Under the pieces are notes generated by a model, which worked only from the letters and a program-made list of their open reading frames with translations, was not told the origin of the DNA and did no database searches. The position numbers and the translations under genes were made by a program. From Ardenticatenia bacterium (GTDB lineage: Bacteria; Chloroflexota; Anaerolineae; Aggregatilineales; Aggregatilineaceae), in NCBI GenBank assembly GCA_026984385.1, contig JALSSH010000018.1, positions 1 to 5,565 of the forward strand: 5,565 bases of DNA, written 5' to 3'. Positions 5,416 to 5,565 of this stretch are shown one piece after another. Each line of letters opens with the position of its first letter. Position 1 is the first letter of the stretch.

Positions 5416-5565
5416 ATGTATGTGACCGAACTCCGTTGTGTTGTGTGCGGGCGCAGCTATGCGCCCGCCGAAGTCCAATACACCTGCCCGCATTGCGGCG
5501 AGGTGGGCACGCTGGACGTGCTCTATGACTATCAGGCTTTGGGGCAAGCCGTTTCCCGCGAGGAG
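5416..5565 (+). CDS. Threonine-synthase-like PLP enzyme, N-terminal zinc ribbon only (3' end outside window)
   Basis: Fifty codons are visible from ATG 5416 to the window edge, still open. The peptide begins with a four-cysteine zinc ribbon: CVVC (Cys8, Cys11) and CPHC (Cys24, Cys27), followed by GTLDVLYDY (31-39). This arrangement at the extreme N-terminus is typical of many threonine synthases and their fold-type II PLP relatives, whose catalytic domain would lie outside the window. The ribosome binding site is weak (GGGGG, 5402-5406), and the gene starts 15 bases after the carbamate kinase stop, consistent with one transcript. In E. coli a different fold-type II PLP enzyme, the diaminopropionate ammonia-lyase YgeX, belongs to the corresponding cluster, so this protein may fill an equivalent lyase role. 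Ordinary threonine synthase, or another zinc-ribbon protein, cannot be excluded from so short a fragment. Confidence 0.7.
   Translation, partial: MYVTELRCVVCGRSYAPAEVQYTCPHCGEVGTLDVLYDYQALGQAVSREE

Noticed and set aside
1..5565. tRNA, rRNA, CRISPR array, insertion sequence or attachment site
   Set aside because: No clustered direct repeats, terminal inverted repeats, transposase motifs or cloverleaf-like sequence were seen. The gaps are all shorter than 150 bases.

Overview
The window is a compact, GC-rich stretch of bacterial DNA with every recognisable gene on the + strand: two partial genes at the edges and four complete ones between them. The order is: 3' part of an amidohydrolase resembling 8-oxoguanine deaminase (1-711); a dihydropyrimidinase/hydantoinase (723-2144); an aspartate-carbamoyltransferase-like protein with altered substrate-binding segments (2273-3226); a second, knotted YgeW/acetylornithine-type carbamoyltransferase (3324-4301); carbamate kinase (4444-5400); and the first 50 codons of a zinc-ribbon, threonine-synthase-like PLP enzyme (5416 to the edge). 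The source cannot be fixed from sequence alone. GC-rich coding with many TTG leucine codons and this gene content would suit an environmental bacterium such as an Anaerolineae-type Chloroflexota, but that is a low-confidence guess.

Region by region: genes 1 and 2 are separated by 11 bases, and the ribosome binding site of gene 2 overlaps the stop codon of gene 1, so they are probably co-translated. A 128-base gap follows; it holds a good sigma70-like promoter candidate (2164-2192) and a strong ribosome binding site for the first transferase. A 97-base gap between the two transferases contains a 10-bp hairpin without a U-tract. A 142-base gap before carbamate kinase contains a long terminator-like hairpin. 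The carbamate kinase stop is 15 bases from the start of the last gene.

Taken together this looks like a catabolic route, not biosynthesis. Ring-opening amidohydrolases would turn a purine or related heterocycle into a ureido (N-carbamoyl) compound. Transcarbamylases running in the phosphorolytic direction would release carbamoyl phosphate, and carbamate kinase would use that to make ATP from ADP. The set parallels the Escherichia coli ygeW-ygeX-ygeY-hyuA-yqeA-ssnA region and the related anaerobic purine/uric-acid degradation clusters of gut bacteria. It differs in having two dissimilar transcarbamylases side by side and a zinc-ribbon PLP enzyme where the E. coli locus has the diaminopropionate ammonia-lyase YgeX. 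The most interesting object is the first transferase: it keeps the carbamoyl-phosphate-binding residues of aspartate transcarbamylase but has lost the residues that bind aspartate, so its amino substrate is probably something else.
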